From NCBI GenBank assembly GCA_043228905.1, contig JBHGNT010000014.1:15748001-15812000 (forward strand): DNA of 64,000 nucleotides. Direction: 5' to 3'. Under the pieces are notes generated by a model. It worked only from the letters and a program-made list of their open reading frames with translations. It ran no database searches and was not told where the DNA came from. Positions 21,615-32,006 of the stretch are shown here, piece by piece (position 1 is the first letter of the stretch; the number at the start of each line of letters is the position of its first letter). A program made the translations under genes and the position numbers. This DNA comes from Azolla caroliniana. Lineage: Eukaryota > Polypodiophyta.

Positions 21615-21669
<55 letters not shown>
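21608..21669. repeat. (GA)n microsatellite
   Basis: About 27 uninterrupted GA units from 21616 after a G-run. From 21670 to 21979 I see no gene. Confidence 0.9.
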
Positions 21670-21671
<2 letters not shown>

Positions 21672-21979
21672 TCTTTCACTATTGATAATTGTTAGGATTG
21701 GATAGACATGCACCCTATTGTTGGTGAGGCATGCAAAGAGTGGGTGCCAATCCACCTTCAAGTGTGCTAATGAATCACCTAGTTTCCTTTAACAAACTTT
21801 CTAAATGTCTCTAACCTTAATCTTACACGAAAATACTTACTGTAATAATGCACTAATAGACTCATCTTAAACATTAATAGTTCACAAAATCAAGAGTGTG
21901 AAATCAACATTAAGAAATCACAAAAAATATACTATTAAGTGTTTGCATATATCAACCATTAACAATCATATTCCTTCTT

Positions 21980-22086
21980 AAGCTTGTGAAGATGTTACAA
22001 TGGTTTAAACAAGCTTGAAGAAATTAGAGTGGGCATAAGGGAAAAAATTAAGGTATTGAGAGGTTAGGTGTTCTAGGCTCTAGCTT

Positions 22087-22121
<35 letters not shown>

Positions 22122-22346
22122 TCAAGTGCATTGGTGCATCTATCTAGGTAGGTGACATTTGTTTGAGTAAACAAGCTTGTGAAGATGTTACAATAGTTTA
22201 AACACGCTTGAAGAAATTAGAGTGGGCATAAGGAAAAAGATTAAGGTATTGAGAGGTTAGGTGTTCTAGGCTCTAGCTTGAGAGAGAGAGAGTCAAGTGC
22301 ATTGGTGCATCTATCTAGGTAGGTGACATTTGTTTGAGTAAACAAG
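21980..22346. repeat. tandem duplication of about 175-193 bp
   Basis: Unit 1 (21980-22172) and unit 2 (22173-22346) share AAGCTTGTGAAGATGTTACA, GAAATTAGAGTGGGCATAAG, GTTCTAGGCTCTAGCTTGAG, a GA run, CAAGTGCATTGGTGCATC and GGTGACATTTGTTTGAGTAA. The length difference comes mainly from the GA run, which is about 37 bp in unit 1 and 13 bp in unit 2. Confidence 0.85.
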
Positions 22347-22744
22347 GTCTCTCTAAACAAGCTTCTTGCATTATGCCAAGAATGACAAATGAAAAGATAA
22401 GAGAGAAGTATAGCATGTCTAAATGTAAACAAACATCTCATACGAGTTTGCTTCTAAAAAAGATGCATGTTTTCGTTATTTGTCCACTTCAATGAATGTG
22501 ATGTATATATGCATGAACACAAAGAGTTTCTTTAAAGCCTCATCCATTGATAGCATGATAGACGGAGACATTATTATTTTGAGAATATCCAGTTGGAAAT
22601 TCCGATGAACGTCGTCAATGTGGTTCCAACGGGCAAATGCAAACTTCATGCTTGGCATTTACAAGTTAATATTTAAGTTTCCTTTTGACCTTGAGAGAAC
22701 ATTTTTGTACTATTTTCACATTAGAGTATTTAGAGAGTGAGAAA
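22347..22744. other. spacer, no gene recognised
   Basis: Short AT-rich spacer between the tandem duplication and the PPR pseudogene. No feature supported. Confidence 0.4.
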
Positions 22745-23465
22745 ATCTATTAATTTTTACTATGTTCCTCCAATAGAAAACTTTGTTAGAAAATATATTG
22801 GCTTTTACCCCAATTTCTCCAAAACTCTCCCATGAGACACACGCAAAGCTATATGTAAGTGATGCTCTTGGCTTTTATGGTAAGTTTCCATTTGGAAGAA
22901 TTTACAATCAATCACATGTTTCTAGGTTTTCTTCTTTTGATGGCTTTAGAGAAACTCTAGAATTAGAGAATATATGTGAAGTTATGACACATATAAACCT
23001 TTTAGGTGTAAGAAGAGGATGAAGAAAAATAAGGATAATGAAGACATAGAATTTAATCCTTTTGAGACATTTATTTGTCTTCTAAAAGAGCGCATACACA
23101 CAAAGTTTGTGATAGGAGCCCATTAGATTCATAATCATATAAGGGAAAATGGATTTGCGCATAATTCCACATTGAATGGCCTTCTCTTGAATGTGTTGCG
23201 TGTACATGAAATGTGGTAGTTTCAAAGATGTTGAAAACATGTCACATAGGGATACAAGACATGGGGACTTCTATGGTTGTGTTTTATGTGAGATTTGCCT
23301 TCAACATCTTTTCTACAATTGTTAATGAAATGGTAACTCTCAAAGGATTTTCATTCGTTAATGTTATTAAAGCTTGTACCACACATCAAAACCTAATGCA
23401 TGTTCATGCATATGCTATTGGTTGTGGTCCTTACCACAACCTTTTGTCTGAAACACTCTCTTGAA
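22745..23465 (+). pseudogene. truncated PPR pseudogene related to the gene at 16.9-19.0 kb
   Basis: The + strand parallels the first third of the PPR gene. It has the leader (KLYVSDALGFYGKFPFGR), NQSHVSRFSSFDGFRETLEL, then frameshifted stretches matching FEAYTCLLKE, HIRENGF, LLLNV, and the segment corresponding to MHVHAYVSGHGPHYN (MHVHAYAIGCGPYHN). There are frameshifts near 23015, an in-frame TAG near 23123, and a lesion before 23215. Homology ends at about 23465, which corresponds to residue 215-220 of the PPR gene. It cannot encode a functional protein, but it preserves the leader-to-body frame that the larger gene has lost. Confidence 0.85.
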
Positions 23466-23832
23466 CATGGAAGTTATAAAGTCTTTGTGTTGATTTGCCA
23501 TATAGTACTTCTTACTGATGTGTTTCTTTTTTAGAACCACGACGAGGTTGATGTATAGAGATGTATGTATCATTATTTACCCTTGGCAAGACCAATGAGA
23601 GCGGGACAGAGCCATTCTTGACCTACTTATGTATCAACAAACTACTCAAGTAAACTCTAATCTTACTCTTTGACTTAATCACATTCAAACAATTAATGAT
23701 CAAATCGAGCACATGTAGGGCTTTACCACGTTTGATCACACTCCTTAGAGAATGAAGGCACGAAAAGCTTCCATGAATGTGCTTAAATACTTACAAGCTT
23801 CGTTGGGTACAAAGGCTTAGGGCTTGGGATTA
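23466..23832. other. spacer, no gene recognised
   Basis: Sequence between the PPR pseudogene and the solo LTR. No recognisable coding or repeat structure. Confidence 0.4.
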
Positions 23833-23837
23833 GGAGA

Positions 23838-24246
23838 TGTAAAGAATTGTGTACGATTCTTGTGTAGCGGAATAGGTGTGAACTATGTGTGTGTGTGTAT
23901 GAGAGAGAGAGAGTGTGTGTGTGTGTGTGAGAGAGAGAGAGACAAGGAGTAAGAAACAGAGTATACGCAAGGTAAGTATATTAACAAAGGAGAAAGACTC
24001 AACATCATACAAGGTGGGAGGAGGGTGCTTTATATAGTCACCCTCTCTCTAAATTAACTATAAGACTCATGGAGCATGGGGAATGTGAAAGCTCATAAGT
24101 TATGTGTCATAGAATATGATTCTATGACTCATACTAAATGTTATAATACAAAGTGGTGACATAATGGTGACTCTTGACCGTTGGAGTGTCTATTCACTCT
24201 CAAGGTGAGTTCACACACTAGACCAAGTTGAGGTTGATTCTCAACA
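23838..24246 (-). mobile_element. solo LTR, family A (GGAGA target duplication)
   Basis: On the minus strand this 409-bp element begins TGTTGAGAATCAACCTCAAC and ends ATTCTTTACA. A 5-bp target-site duplication GGAGA flanks it (23833-23837 and 24247-24251). It carries a TATA-like box in GACTATATAAAGCACCCTCC (minus strand) followed by GA/GT-rich sequence. It closely matches the element at 26431-26817. No internal region or second LTR is present, so it is a solo LTR from LTR-LTR recombination or an internal-less element. Confidence 0.9.
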
Positions 24247-24251
24247 GGAGA

Positions 24252-24330
24252 GATAGATAGATAATCTATTATCGTCTTCGGAAGTCAAATATGACCTATG
24301 AGACCAGAGAGAGAGAGAGAGAGAGAGACT
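24252..24330 (-). repeat. LINE 3' tail with (ATCT)n
   Basis: The minus strand reads GGTCTCATAGGTCATATTTG, then ACTTCCGAAGACGATAATAG and ATCT repeats. The hairpin AGGTCATATTTGACTT is at 24282-24297. A (GA)n on the + strand lies at 24305-24328. The solo LTR inserted at the end of its ATCT tail. Confidence 0.65.
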
Positions 24331-24344
24331 CTTCAATGACAATA

Positions 24345-24865
24345 ATCTAAGGTTGAAGAAGAGTGGAAAATACACAACTCTGATCATGATGGACCGTGGC
24401 ATATCTTAAACATAGTTGGCATTCTAAATCGCCACTTGTAGAAAAGGTCTTCATTTGGACAGTTTTGATTGAGGTTTTGCCTTTGGGATTAGCTCTAAAG
24501 CAATGGGAAATGGCTTCTTTTGCACTGCTCAAATGGAAGATAATACTCATCATTTCATACAATGTCCGATTGCTTGTCACATTTGGAGTTACATTTCTCA
24601 AGTTTGGCAAGTTTTATCACAGTGTTATTTGACGCCTAAATAGTGGGTGTTTGCATAATTCACACATGTTCGACCGAAAATTAGAGATGAAGATTATCTT
24701 CCTATTTTTGAGTTATTGGGGATTGTGTCGTAATGGGGATATGCGGAATGCGTTTGTGTTTGATGGTAAGCATGGAGGCAAAGCATATCTACGAAAGTTG
24801 AAGGGACTATTAATGTGGCAATTTTCTATATTGGAGTAAGTGAGACTTTTTTCCTCAGTGGAGTG
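24345..24865 (+). pseudogene. LINE ORF2 C-terminal zinc-binding (zf-RVT) relic, 5' part
   Basis: The + strand reads as a decayed reverse-transcriptase zinc-binding C-terminus of a different plant LINE type. WHI is near 24400, then KSPLVEKVFIWTVLIEVLPL, then a frameshifted region (MEDNT-like, CPIACHIW), then FLFLSYWGLC, MRNAFVFDGKHGGKAYLRKL and WQFSILE. The copia element at 24866 interrupts it, and the matching continuation resumes at 31178. Multiple frameshifts make it non-functional. Confidence 0.65.
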
Positions 24866-25223
24866 TGTTGAATACGGGTGTATAATGGTCGATGTATTCA
24901 CATTGTCCCATTTGGACATACTAGGTTAGGACATATTTACAATAAAGTCAAAGGGCAGTTGCCCTAGTTCAATTATTATATAGGTGACTTTGTAACCTAG
25001 TTCATGGAGTCGCCATTCATTGTATTGTAACGTTTGAATAATACAATTATAGTTCGTGCCTTTGTGTGTCTCTCTCTCACTCTGTCTTGATCTTGTATTC
25101 TGGTTAAGTTGTCCTGCAACTATCGGCTTTAATTTGTTCATCTTGTTTATCTATCATCAACTTGTTGTTCTTCAACATCTAAGTGTTGTTTCTGTTTTCG
25201 TAGTGACGGCCTCACCGCCAACA
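24866..25223 (+). repeat. 5' LTR of the copia element
   Basis: 358 bp from TGTTGAATACGGGTG to CCTCACCGCCAACA. It matches the 3' LTR at 30343-30682 plus 31137-31172, including TTTGGACATACTAGGTTAGG and GGGCAGTTGCCCTAGTTCAA. The 3' copy has expanded a (GT)n run (about 30538-30564) where this one has TCTCTCTCTC, and its first bases are TATCGAATAC. Confidence 0.95.
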
Positions 25224-25225
25224 TC

Positions 25226-25237
25226 TGGTATCAAAGT
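25226..25237 (+). other. primer-binding site
   Basis: TGGTATCAAAGT begins 2 bp after the 5' LTR. It matches the start of the usual copia primer-binding site TGGTATCAGAGC, complementary to initiator methionine tRNA. About 625 bp of untranslated leader follow before gag. Confidence 0.85.
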
Positions 25238-25862
25238 AGAGGTTCTTCAATTTGTTGTTAACTGTCACTTGTCTTCAACAACATCTTTGATCACACCCCT
25301 TGAGGACCTCAAGTTGATCTGACTCTTGGAACAAATTCTAAATTTCAGTCGGACTAAAATATTTTGATCGACAACCAACAAGATCACATCTTGAGAAGAG
25401 AAACTTGTAACTGATTCACACTTCATTGAGCTAGACCATTCTTCAAGTAGGCTAGACAGCTATACTTTCTTCTCGAGGTCGTAGTCACACGGAGTGGAAT
25501 TGTGATTTGATCGACACCATTTGTGCTCCAACTAGCTAGGCGATATTTGGGGAGACCAGTCAGTTTTGTCCCTCTACTCGATGTAGTCACTCGGAGCAGG
25601 ATCGAGATCTTGATTGGCACCACTTGCACTTAATCCATAATTGGCAATTCAATCAAAAAATCCATCTCAATTTCGACTAAGCAAAAACTAGAATAGACCA
25701 GTTGGCTCTACTCCGATTCGGCTGTAGTCACTTCGAGAGCCGACTAGCCGATTTAGTTTGTGTTTGACTTGACTAGAACAAATTCGAGTGAACCCGTTGG
25801 TTGCACCCTCTTAACATTCATAGTCATCTTCGGACAAAACTCCCAACCGGCACAAATCTAGA

Positions 25863-27060
25863 ATGGCATCCATATCAGACTCATTAGAGACGAGCCTCAG
25901 AAAGTTCAATAGATCGAACTTCAACTTCTAGAAGGAGCAAATGCAAGATTATATGATAGTGAAGAGTCAGATTGACCCAATTGAGAGCGAAAATTCTCCA
26001 TAAGGATATACGCCGACTGAATGAACGAAGTTGGACCAAATTGTCCATGCCACCATTCGGATGCACTTATCCGAATCCGTCTACTACATGGTGTAGTCAT
26101 GTACGACAACTTTCAAACTATGGAAAACACTGTCGATCACTTACAAGAAGAAGATAGCCACCACCAAGATATATTTGATCCAATTCCTCTATAACCTTTG
26201 AATAAAAGAGTTTGATTCCATCCAACACACCTTAACGAGTACGAAAGTTTAAACTCCCAATGTTCGGCCCAAGGGATCACGTTGACGATGAGTTGAAAGC
26301 TATGTTGCTAATGAGTAGTCTCCCCCCCTTGTGGGAAACCTTCACCACTACCGTGTGCAATATGTCGGCTTTCGTAATGAAGTACTCTGAAGTCACAAGC
26401 TCAATTTTGACAGAAGTTCTCACAACAAATTGTTGAGAATCAAGCTCAACTTGGTCTAGTGTGTGAACTCACCTTGAGAGTGAAGAGACACTCCAACGGT
26501 CAAGAGTCATCATTATGTCACCCCTTTGTATTCTAGCATTTAGTATGAGTCATAGAATCATATTCTATGACACATAACTTATGAGCTTTCACATTCCCCA
26601 TGCTCCATGAGTCTTGTAGTTAATGAAGAGAGAGGGTGACTATATAAAGCACCCTCCTCCCACCTTGTATAACGTTGAGTCTTTCTCCTTTGTCAATATA
26701 CTTTTACCTTGCGTATTCTCTATGTTTCACTCACTCACTCACTCACTCTCTCTCTTACACACACACATAACTCACATCTCTTCCGCTTCACAAGAATCCA
26801 TCTCTTGATTCTTTACACAAATCAATTGTACATGATTCGGTAAGCGATGCCTACATAGTACAAGGTTCAGTTGACCAACCAAATAGTCGAGGAAGAAGTT
26901 CTTCTCGACATCCGAACAACGCAAGAAGCCGAAGCAAGTCTAGGGACAATCAAATATGCAACTATTGCAAAAAGTCGGGATACATTAAGGTCGATTGCTG
27001 TGCTCTCAAGTTCAACAACGACAAAGCTCAGAGATTAGAGCATAAGGGTAGCTAGCTGGA
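25863..27060 (+). pseudogene. copia gag, interrupted by a solo LTR
   Basis: It starts MASISDSLETSLRKFNRSNF and soon hits stops. KLDQIVHATIRMHLSESVYY and LWKTLS follow in shifted frames, typical of copia gag. The solo LTR at 26431-26817 splits it cleanly; removing that LTR and one CAAAT joins ILTEVLTTNKS to DSVSDAYIVQGSVDQP. The nucleic-acid-binding knuckle at about 26957 reads CNYCKKSGYIKVDC, where the conserved His of CX2CX4HX4C is replaced by Tyr. A stop follows near 27050. Confidence 0.85.
26431..26817 (+). mobile_element. solo LTR, family A, inside copia gag (CAAAT target duplication)
   Basis: 387 bp from TGTTGAGAATCAAGCTCAAC to GATTCTTTACA. The 5-bp duplication CAAAT is at 26426-26430 and 26818-26822. 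It contains a TATA-like GACTATATAAAGCACCCTCC and (CACT)n near 26730. It is the plus-strand counterpart of the element at 23838-24246. Its insertion in gag postdates the copia element. Confidence 0.95.
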
Positions 27061-27099
27061 GGAGGTCAATTTTGTTGGCTCTTTAGCCGAAATCTTACA

Positions 27100-30000
27100 T
27101 ACCCCTTACATAATGACCTGGAAATTCTGTTCATCAAGAATTCAATCGAAGCGAAGTTTTGCACACAACCAAAGAATCCACAACGTGGCTTCTCGATTTG
27201 AGTGCGTCATACCATGTGACTCCTCACCAATCGTAGTTCCGGCAGTATTCGACTCGGCACTCCAACTCAGTCTGAGTCCAAAATTTGCAACATTCTGCGA
27301 TAATTAGCATCGACACATTAGAGCTTAACCTTCCGGGTGGCTCTACTCTTGTACTACACAATGTCTGACATGTACCTGAGCTCACCAAACTGTTGATATC
27401 AATCATACAATTGGCCAAAGACGACATCCATGCCAACTCCTGCTTGCCCGAGGGCCGAAGATTCATTCACGATACCCGCTATATGTCACTCTTAGAGAGG
27501 ATGACTTATTCCTGGTAGATATCCCTGTGTCATTACTATGGCACGACCAACTCAGACATCTCAGCAAGGCCTACATCACGCATCTATCTAGAGTCGACTA
27601 TATCCCCAAACTCTCCTTTTCTGATCATCAATTCTCCGAGCATTGTCAATATGGCAAGCAAGCTGCGACGTCACACCCTACAACCGCACTAAGAGAATCA
27701 ACTCTACTCGATTTGGTCCACTCGGACGTCCGATGCTACATCAGTCTCTCAATGGTGCCTCCTACTTCGTCATGTTCATTGACCACTCAACGAGGAAGGT
27801 GTGGGCATATCCGGTCCGAACCAAGGATCGCATGTTCACGATCTTTCGAGAATGGCTAACAATGGTGGAGAATCAAACCGGCCGAAAGTTGAAATGCTTG
27901 CAGTCCGAAAATGGAGGAAAGTATAAATATGAAGAGTTTGTCAGATTGTGCTGACAACGCAAGATTCGATGAGAATATACGACACCTCAAAGTCTGGGGC
28001 AGAATGGTATCATAGAGCGAATGAATCAGACAATACTTCGGACTGCCAGATGGTTTTTGGGCGGAGGCTCTACTCACAACAACGCACATAATCAACATGT
28101 TGCCAAGTAAACCCAAAGTGGATCGGCTATTGGAGAGATGATCGTCAAAGATGACCCGACGAGTCCAACCGTCCCACGCAGATCCGAATGACTATCTCAG
28201 CCACCAAAGAGATACTCACCTGGACTCTTCTTCACGGAGCCAATGTGATTCAAAGAAGCATAGGCATGTGCCGATTCGGCCACTCGGTATCTACTCGGTA
28301 TCTAGCTATGGAGTCTGAAATTGAGTCCATTCGACACAACAAGATGTTAGGCTCGTGACTGGCCACAACCAGTTTCACTTTGAATATTCGGGTGCAAAGA
28401 TCAAGAAGGATAACGCACAGACCGAAAACGACAAAAAAACAGAGACAATATTTCACGTAGAAAACCCGAAAGGGAAAACCACGGGAGTCCTTGAACTCTG
28501 AACTAGATCACTATAAGGGGAGGAGTACAACGAGAGGCTCCAAGGCAACAACCTTGAGCTCTCCATCGTCAGACAGACGACTGTAGAGTTACTCACTCTC
28601 ACTCACTCTCTCTCACTCATAGTTATAGAGGCAACTATCTTTTGTGAAACTATACAACAACATTCACTAACTGACTCACACACAAATAAAGTTTGCCCTA
28701 GTTATATTTATACAACTTTATGGCTATTTACAGATATTGCCCACATGGGGCACATTCAGATTATTTACAAATATAGTCTCCCAAATCGGTTTTATAATCG
28801 AATCTCGATTTCATCTTATTCGGCTTGTACTCTTCTTCCCATCCGGAGGAACCTATTTTCCAAACACAAGACCTGAGACTTAGTTGAACTACTGGCAAAT
28901 CAATGTGCTCTCCCAATGCAAATGGATTTATATGGAATAGTTTAAAGGCTTCATCGAACCCGGCCAAGAACTTCTAGTCTGCTGACTCAAGAAGAGTCTT
29001 TACGACCTGAAGTAGGCCCCAAAGTAGTGATATAAGAAGTTCGACGATTTTATACAATCGGTCAACTTCTTCAAGAGCGATGAGGACCACTGTCTTTTCT
29101 CAAAAACAACTAAAGATGGATCACCCATATTCCTCATCCTCTACATGGAGGACATACTTCTCTCCGACCAACATGCAGAGAGCTTGCCGACCTCATTCAA
29201 CAACTGCAGTTGAAGTTTGCCATGAAGAACCTAGGTCTGACAAGATAGATTCTGGGTATGAAAATCAGCCGACTCCGGAATCAACGACAAATATTCTTGT
29301 CTCAACCTGACCACATCAACCGTGTCTTGGAACTCTTCAACATGGAATCGGCCAAATCAGCTTCGACCCCATTCCCCATTACCCTTCGACTGTCTCAGCA
29401 AGATAGTCTGACATCTGGACCGACTGGGGAAGCTATGAAGTCGGTACCATATGCATTGGCAATCGGCTCCTTGATGTACTCGATGGTTGCAACACGGCCG
29501 AACATAGCTCACATCGTAGGAGTCGTCAACAGATTTATGCACAACCCTGACCAACAGCATTTGGAACCCAGTTCAACATGTATTCATATACTTGGTGGGC
29601 ACACAAGACCTTGGCATCCTCTTCAGTGCAAACAAGATCTCAAGCATTGTTGACTACACCGACTCAGACTTTGCCAACTGCCTAGACAATTGAAAGTCGA
29701 CGACCTGATATGTATTCAAATTCGACAATGGAGCGATCTCATGGAAGTTGAAACTTCAGGAATGCACAACCACTTCAACGATCAAATTTGAATACGTAGC
29801 CACGTCCGACACGGCGAAAGAAGTTGTATGGCTCGGTTGGTTAGCATGCACGTTTTGACAATCTGACTCCAATTCGGCTCTATTTGTCTACAACGCCCAC
29901 AATGTTGTCGCCTTGTCAAAGAACCTAGTCCACCATAACTCCTCGAAGCACATCGATGTTCGATATCACTTTGTTCGGGATTGTGTAACTACAGATAAGC

Positions 30001-30110
30001 TCGACCTCGAGAAGATCTTTGCTATTGACAACGTAGCAGACGGGATGACCAAGTGTCTTTCGGTTGACTGATTCCAGTCACTAAGGCACCAAATGGGCTT
30101 AAGGAGAAAC
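27100..30110 (+). pseudogene. copia pol: protease, integrase, reverse transcriptase, RNase H (decayed)
   Basis: The protease active site near 27190 reads WLLDLSASYHVTPH; the usual D-S/T-G-A is altered. The integrase HHCC region starts LLWHDQLRHLSK (about 27533) and continues with HCQYGKQAATSHP. In its core the second catalytic Asp is changed (SENGGKY), while the Glu of IIERMNQT remains. FWAEALLTTTHIINMLPSKP follows, then sequence is lost up to the reverse transcriptase (AMESEIESIRHNK). A 522-bp solo LTR interrupts there. The catalytic box reads YMED (29142-29153) instead of YVDD. RNase H blocks TDSDFANC and HIDVRYHFVRD come next and the frame fades near 30110. Many stops are present. Confidence 0.9.
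28345..28866 (-). mobile_element. solo LTR, family B, inside copia pol (CAAGA target duplication)
   Basis: 522 bp; on the minus strand it starts TGTTTGGAAAATAGGTTCC and ends GAGCCTAACA. The 5-bp duplication CAAGA is at 28340-28344 and 28867-28871. It matches the 5' LTR of the copia element at 45284: both have CCTCCGGATGGGAAG, a TATA-like TATAAATA followed by ACTAGGGCAAA, and TTCAAGGACTCCCGTG. It is therefore a solo LTR of that element's family, inserted antisense into the older copia. Confidence 0.95.
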
Positions 30111-30342
30111 CAATCCGATTGAGTCAAACACAGAGATGGTCGCAGACAATCGGTTTCAGACACTTTAGACAATCTTATTCAATTTGGCTTTAGTCTTTTG
30201 GACTAGCCGATTTGGCTTTCGTTATTTAGCCTTTGCCGATTCGGCAACCAGCCGAATTGTCTTAAACATCTCTTTGTATAAATCTGTAGATTGTTTATTC
30301 TTTTATTATAGATTTTTGTTGTATACACCCATTACAAGGGAG

Positions 30343-30533
30343 TATCGAATACAGGTGTATAATGTTTGTATTCACATTATCCCATTTGGACATACTAGGT
30401 TAGGATATATTTACAATAAAGCCAAAGGGCAGTTGCCCTAGTTCAATTATTATATAACTGACTTTGTAACCTAGTTCATAGAGTTGCCATTCATTGTATT
30501 GTAACGTTTGAATAATACAGTTTCAGTTCGTAC

Positions 30534-30567
<34 letters not shown>

Positions 30568-31172
30568 CTCTCACGCTGTCTTGATCTTGTATTCTAGTTA
30601 AGTTTTCTTGCGATTCTCGGTTTTAATTTGTTCATCTTGTTAATCTATCATCAACTTGTTGTTCTTCAACACCTAAGTGTTGTGTTAAAGATTAGGTAAT
30701 TAATTAAGGAATAATTATTACCTGTTAAAGATTAGGTTAAGCGATTACGTAGCGGAAGATTAAGTGATATGTGCGTGTATGTGTGCGTGAGAGGAAGAGA
30801 GAGAGAAGTACACTTATGAACACCAAAACAAGATGGGGGATGATAAAGTATATTAAAAGGTAAATATCATCATCTATCATCAAATACAAAAATACCTTCA
30901 ATGAGGTATATACATAGGTTTCATGTGCAAGGGTGCACATGTGCTAGGAGAATATAGGTACAACGTGTAAGTCCTATATTAAATGAGCATGGAGTGGTAG
31001 ATCTACAATGTATCTCACTCAAGTACAAAATCCTATTTAAGGCTTTATGGTCAACACACTAACTAGATTCTATCTAGGTAACTACTAAGTTACATGTGTT
31101 GACTAACTAAACTAAGTTGAGCTTGATCTCTCAATTGTTTATGTGTCTGCACTAACGGCCTCACCCCCAACA
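30343..31172 (+). repeat. 3' LTR of the copia element, split by an insertion
   Basis: Bases 30343-30682 match the 5' LTR from its start through CACCTAAGTGTTG. The last part, GCACTAACGGCCTCACCCCC followed by AACA, resumes at about 31137-31172. ACAAGGGAG just before 30343 is a possible polypurine tract. The (GT)n at 30538-30564 is specific to this copy. Confidence 0.9.
30683..31136 (-). mobile_element. diverged family-A LTR inside the copia 3' LTR
   Basis: The insertion begins TGTTAAAGATTAGG on the + strand. On the minus strand its start reads TTGAGAGATCAAGCTCAACT, close to the family-A start. The GTTAAAGATTAGG end is partly duplicated at 30683 and 30724. No clean target duplication is visible (TGTTG on the left against AATTG on the right), so the edges are approximate. 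Confidence 0.7.
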
Positions 31173-31177
31173 GAGTG

Positions 31178-31754
31178 TTCGTTTGCCTATTGGCAATTCA
31201 ACATATATCCACAACCCATGTAGTTAGTGGGTGACAATACTCCGTTATGACACCCATTGTAAGTAGTGTTTTTCACACACATTTATTAATATAATTGTGT
31301 GGTTTTCACCAAAGAGAGAGAGAGAGAGAGAGAGACAAACATGCACTCGAGCTATGTGGGTAGATTGAGGAAGAACCCCTACAAATGGTTTATCGTTACA
31401 TCTTTATAGTTCAACCTTATTGAACATTATTACAAATTTAGAGGTTTATAATTAGTACCTTTATACCCAATTACAATGTTTAAGCCATTCTCTCTGTTGT
31501 CATGCATCTCCGGGAGGTGTTCAACGTATCCTTGAACTATATAGCACAGGATGTGAGACATCCAACATATACATACCTAACAAAAAAACATTGAGGATTC
31601 CTTCTTCCTCTTTTGTGAACACATTGGTTGGTCTCTTCTCTAATTTTAGGGGCAATTTGGGAGATAAACAAAACGGAGGGGTATGTGGAGAATAAACCAA
31701 AAGTAGAGTCCCTCACAAATACAACACAACACACACACACATACACGTTCATGA

Positions 31755-31756
<2 letters not shown>
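31178..31756 (+). pseudogene. continuation of the LINE zf-RVT relic, then spacer and V-ATPase c promoter region
   Basis: Directly after the right GAGTG, CGTTTGCCTATTGGCAATTC continues the LINE reading from 24865 (VRLPIGNSTYIHNPC in one frame) to a stop near 31226. A (GA)n lies at 31311-31334. The rest, to 31756, has no recognised coding sequence and should hold the promoter of the V-ATPase c gene. Confidence 0.55.

Positions 31757-31794
<38 letters not shown>
31757..31794 (+). repeat. (TC)n upstream of V-ATPase c exon 1
   Basis: About 19 TC units end roughly 78 bp upstream of the start codon, followed by CTCTGTTTCCTCTCTCTCTG. This is probably the pyrimidine-rich 5' leader. The copied 5' end at 20 kb has a similar run. 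Confidence 0.8.
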
Positions 31795-31797
<3 letters not shown>

Positions 31798-31871
31798 CTG
31801 TTTCCTCTCTCTCTGTTTATCTGTGTGTTGCTCTATTCCTCCGTCTCTGTCGAGCGCACTCACACAGAGCT

Positions 31872-31951
31872 ATGTCGAGCACTACTGGCGACAGCACAGC
31901 CCCCTTATTCGGTTTCCTTGGTGCCGCTGCAGCTCTCGTCTTCTCATGTAA

Positions 31952-32006
<55 letters not shown>

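Larger units (their letters stand above)
24866..31172 (+). mobile_element. Ty1-copia retrotransposon with nested LTR insertions (GAGTG target duplication)
   Basis: A near-complete copia element: 5' LTR 24866-25223, primer-binding site, gag, protease, integrase, reverse transcriptase, RNase H and a 3' LTR starting at 30343 and ending at 31172. The 5-bp duplication GAGTG flanks it at 24861-24865 and 31173-31177. Three later LTRs sit inside it: 26431-26817 in gag, 28345-28866 in pol, and about 30683-31136 in the 3' LTR. The domain order integrase before reverse transcriptase is that of copia. Frameshifts and stops throughout show it is dead. Confidence 0.95.
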
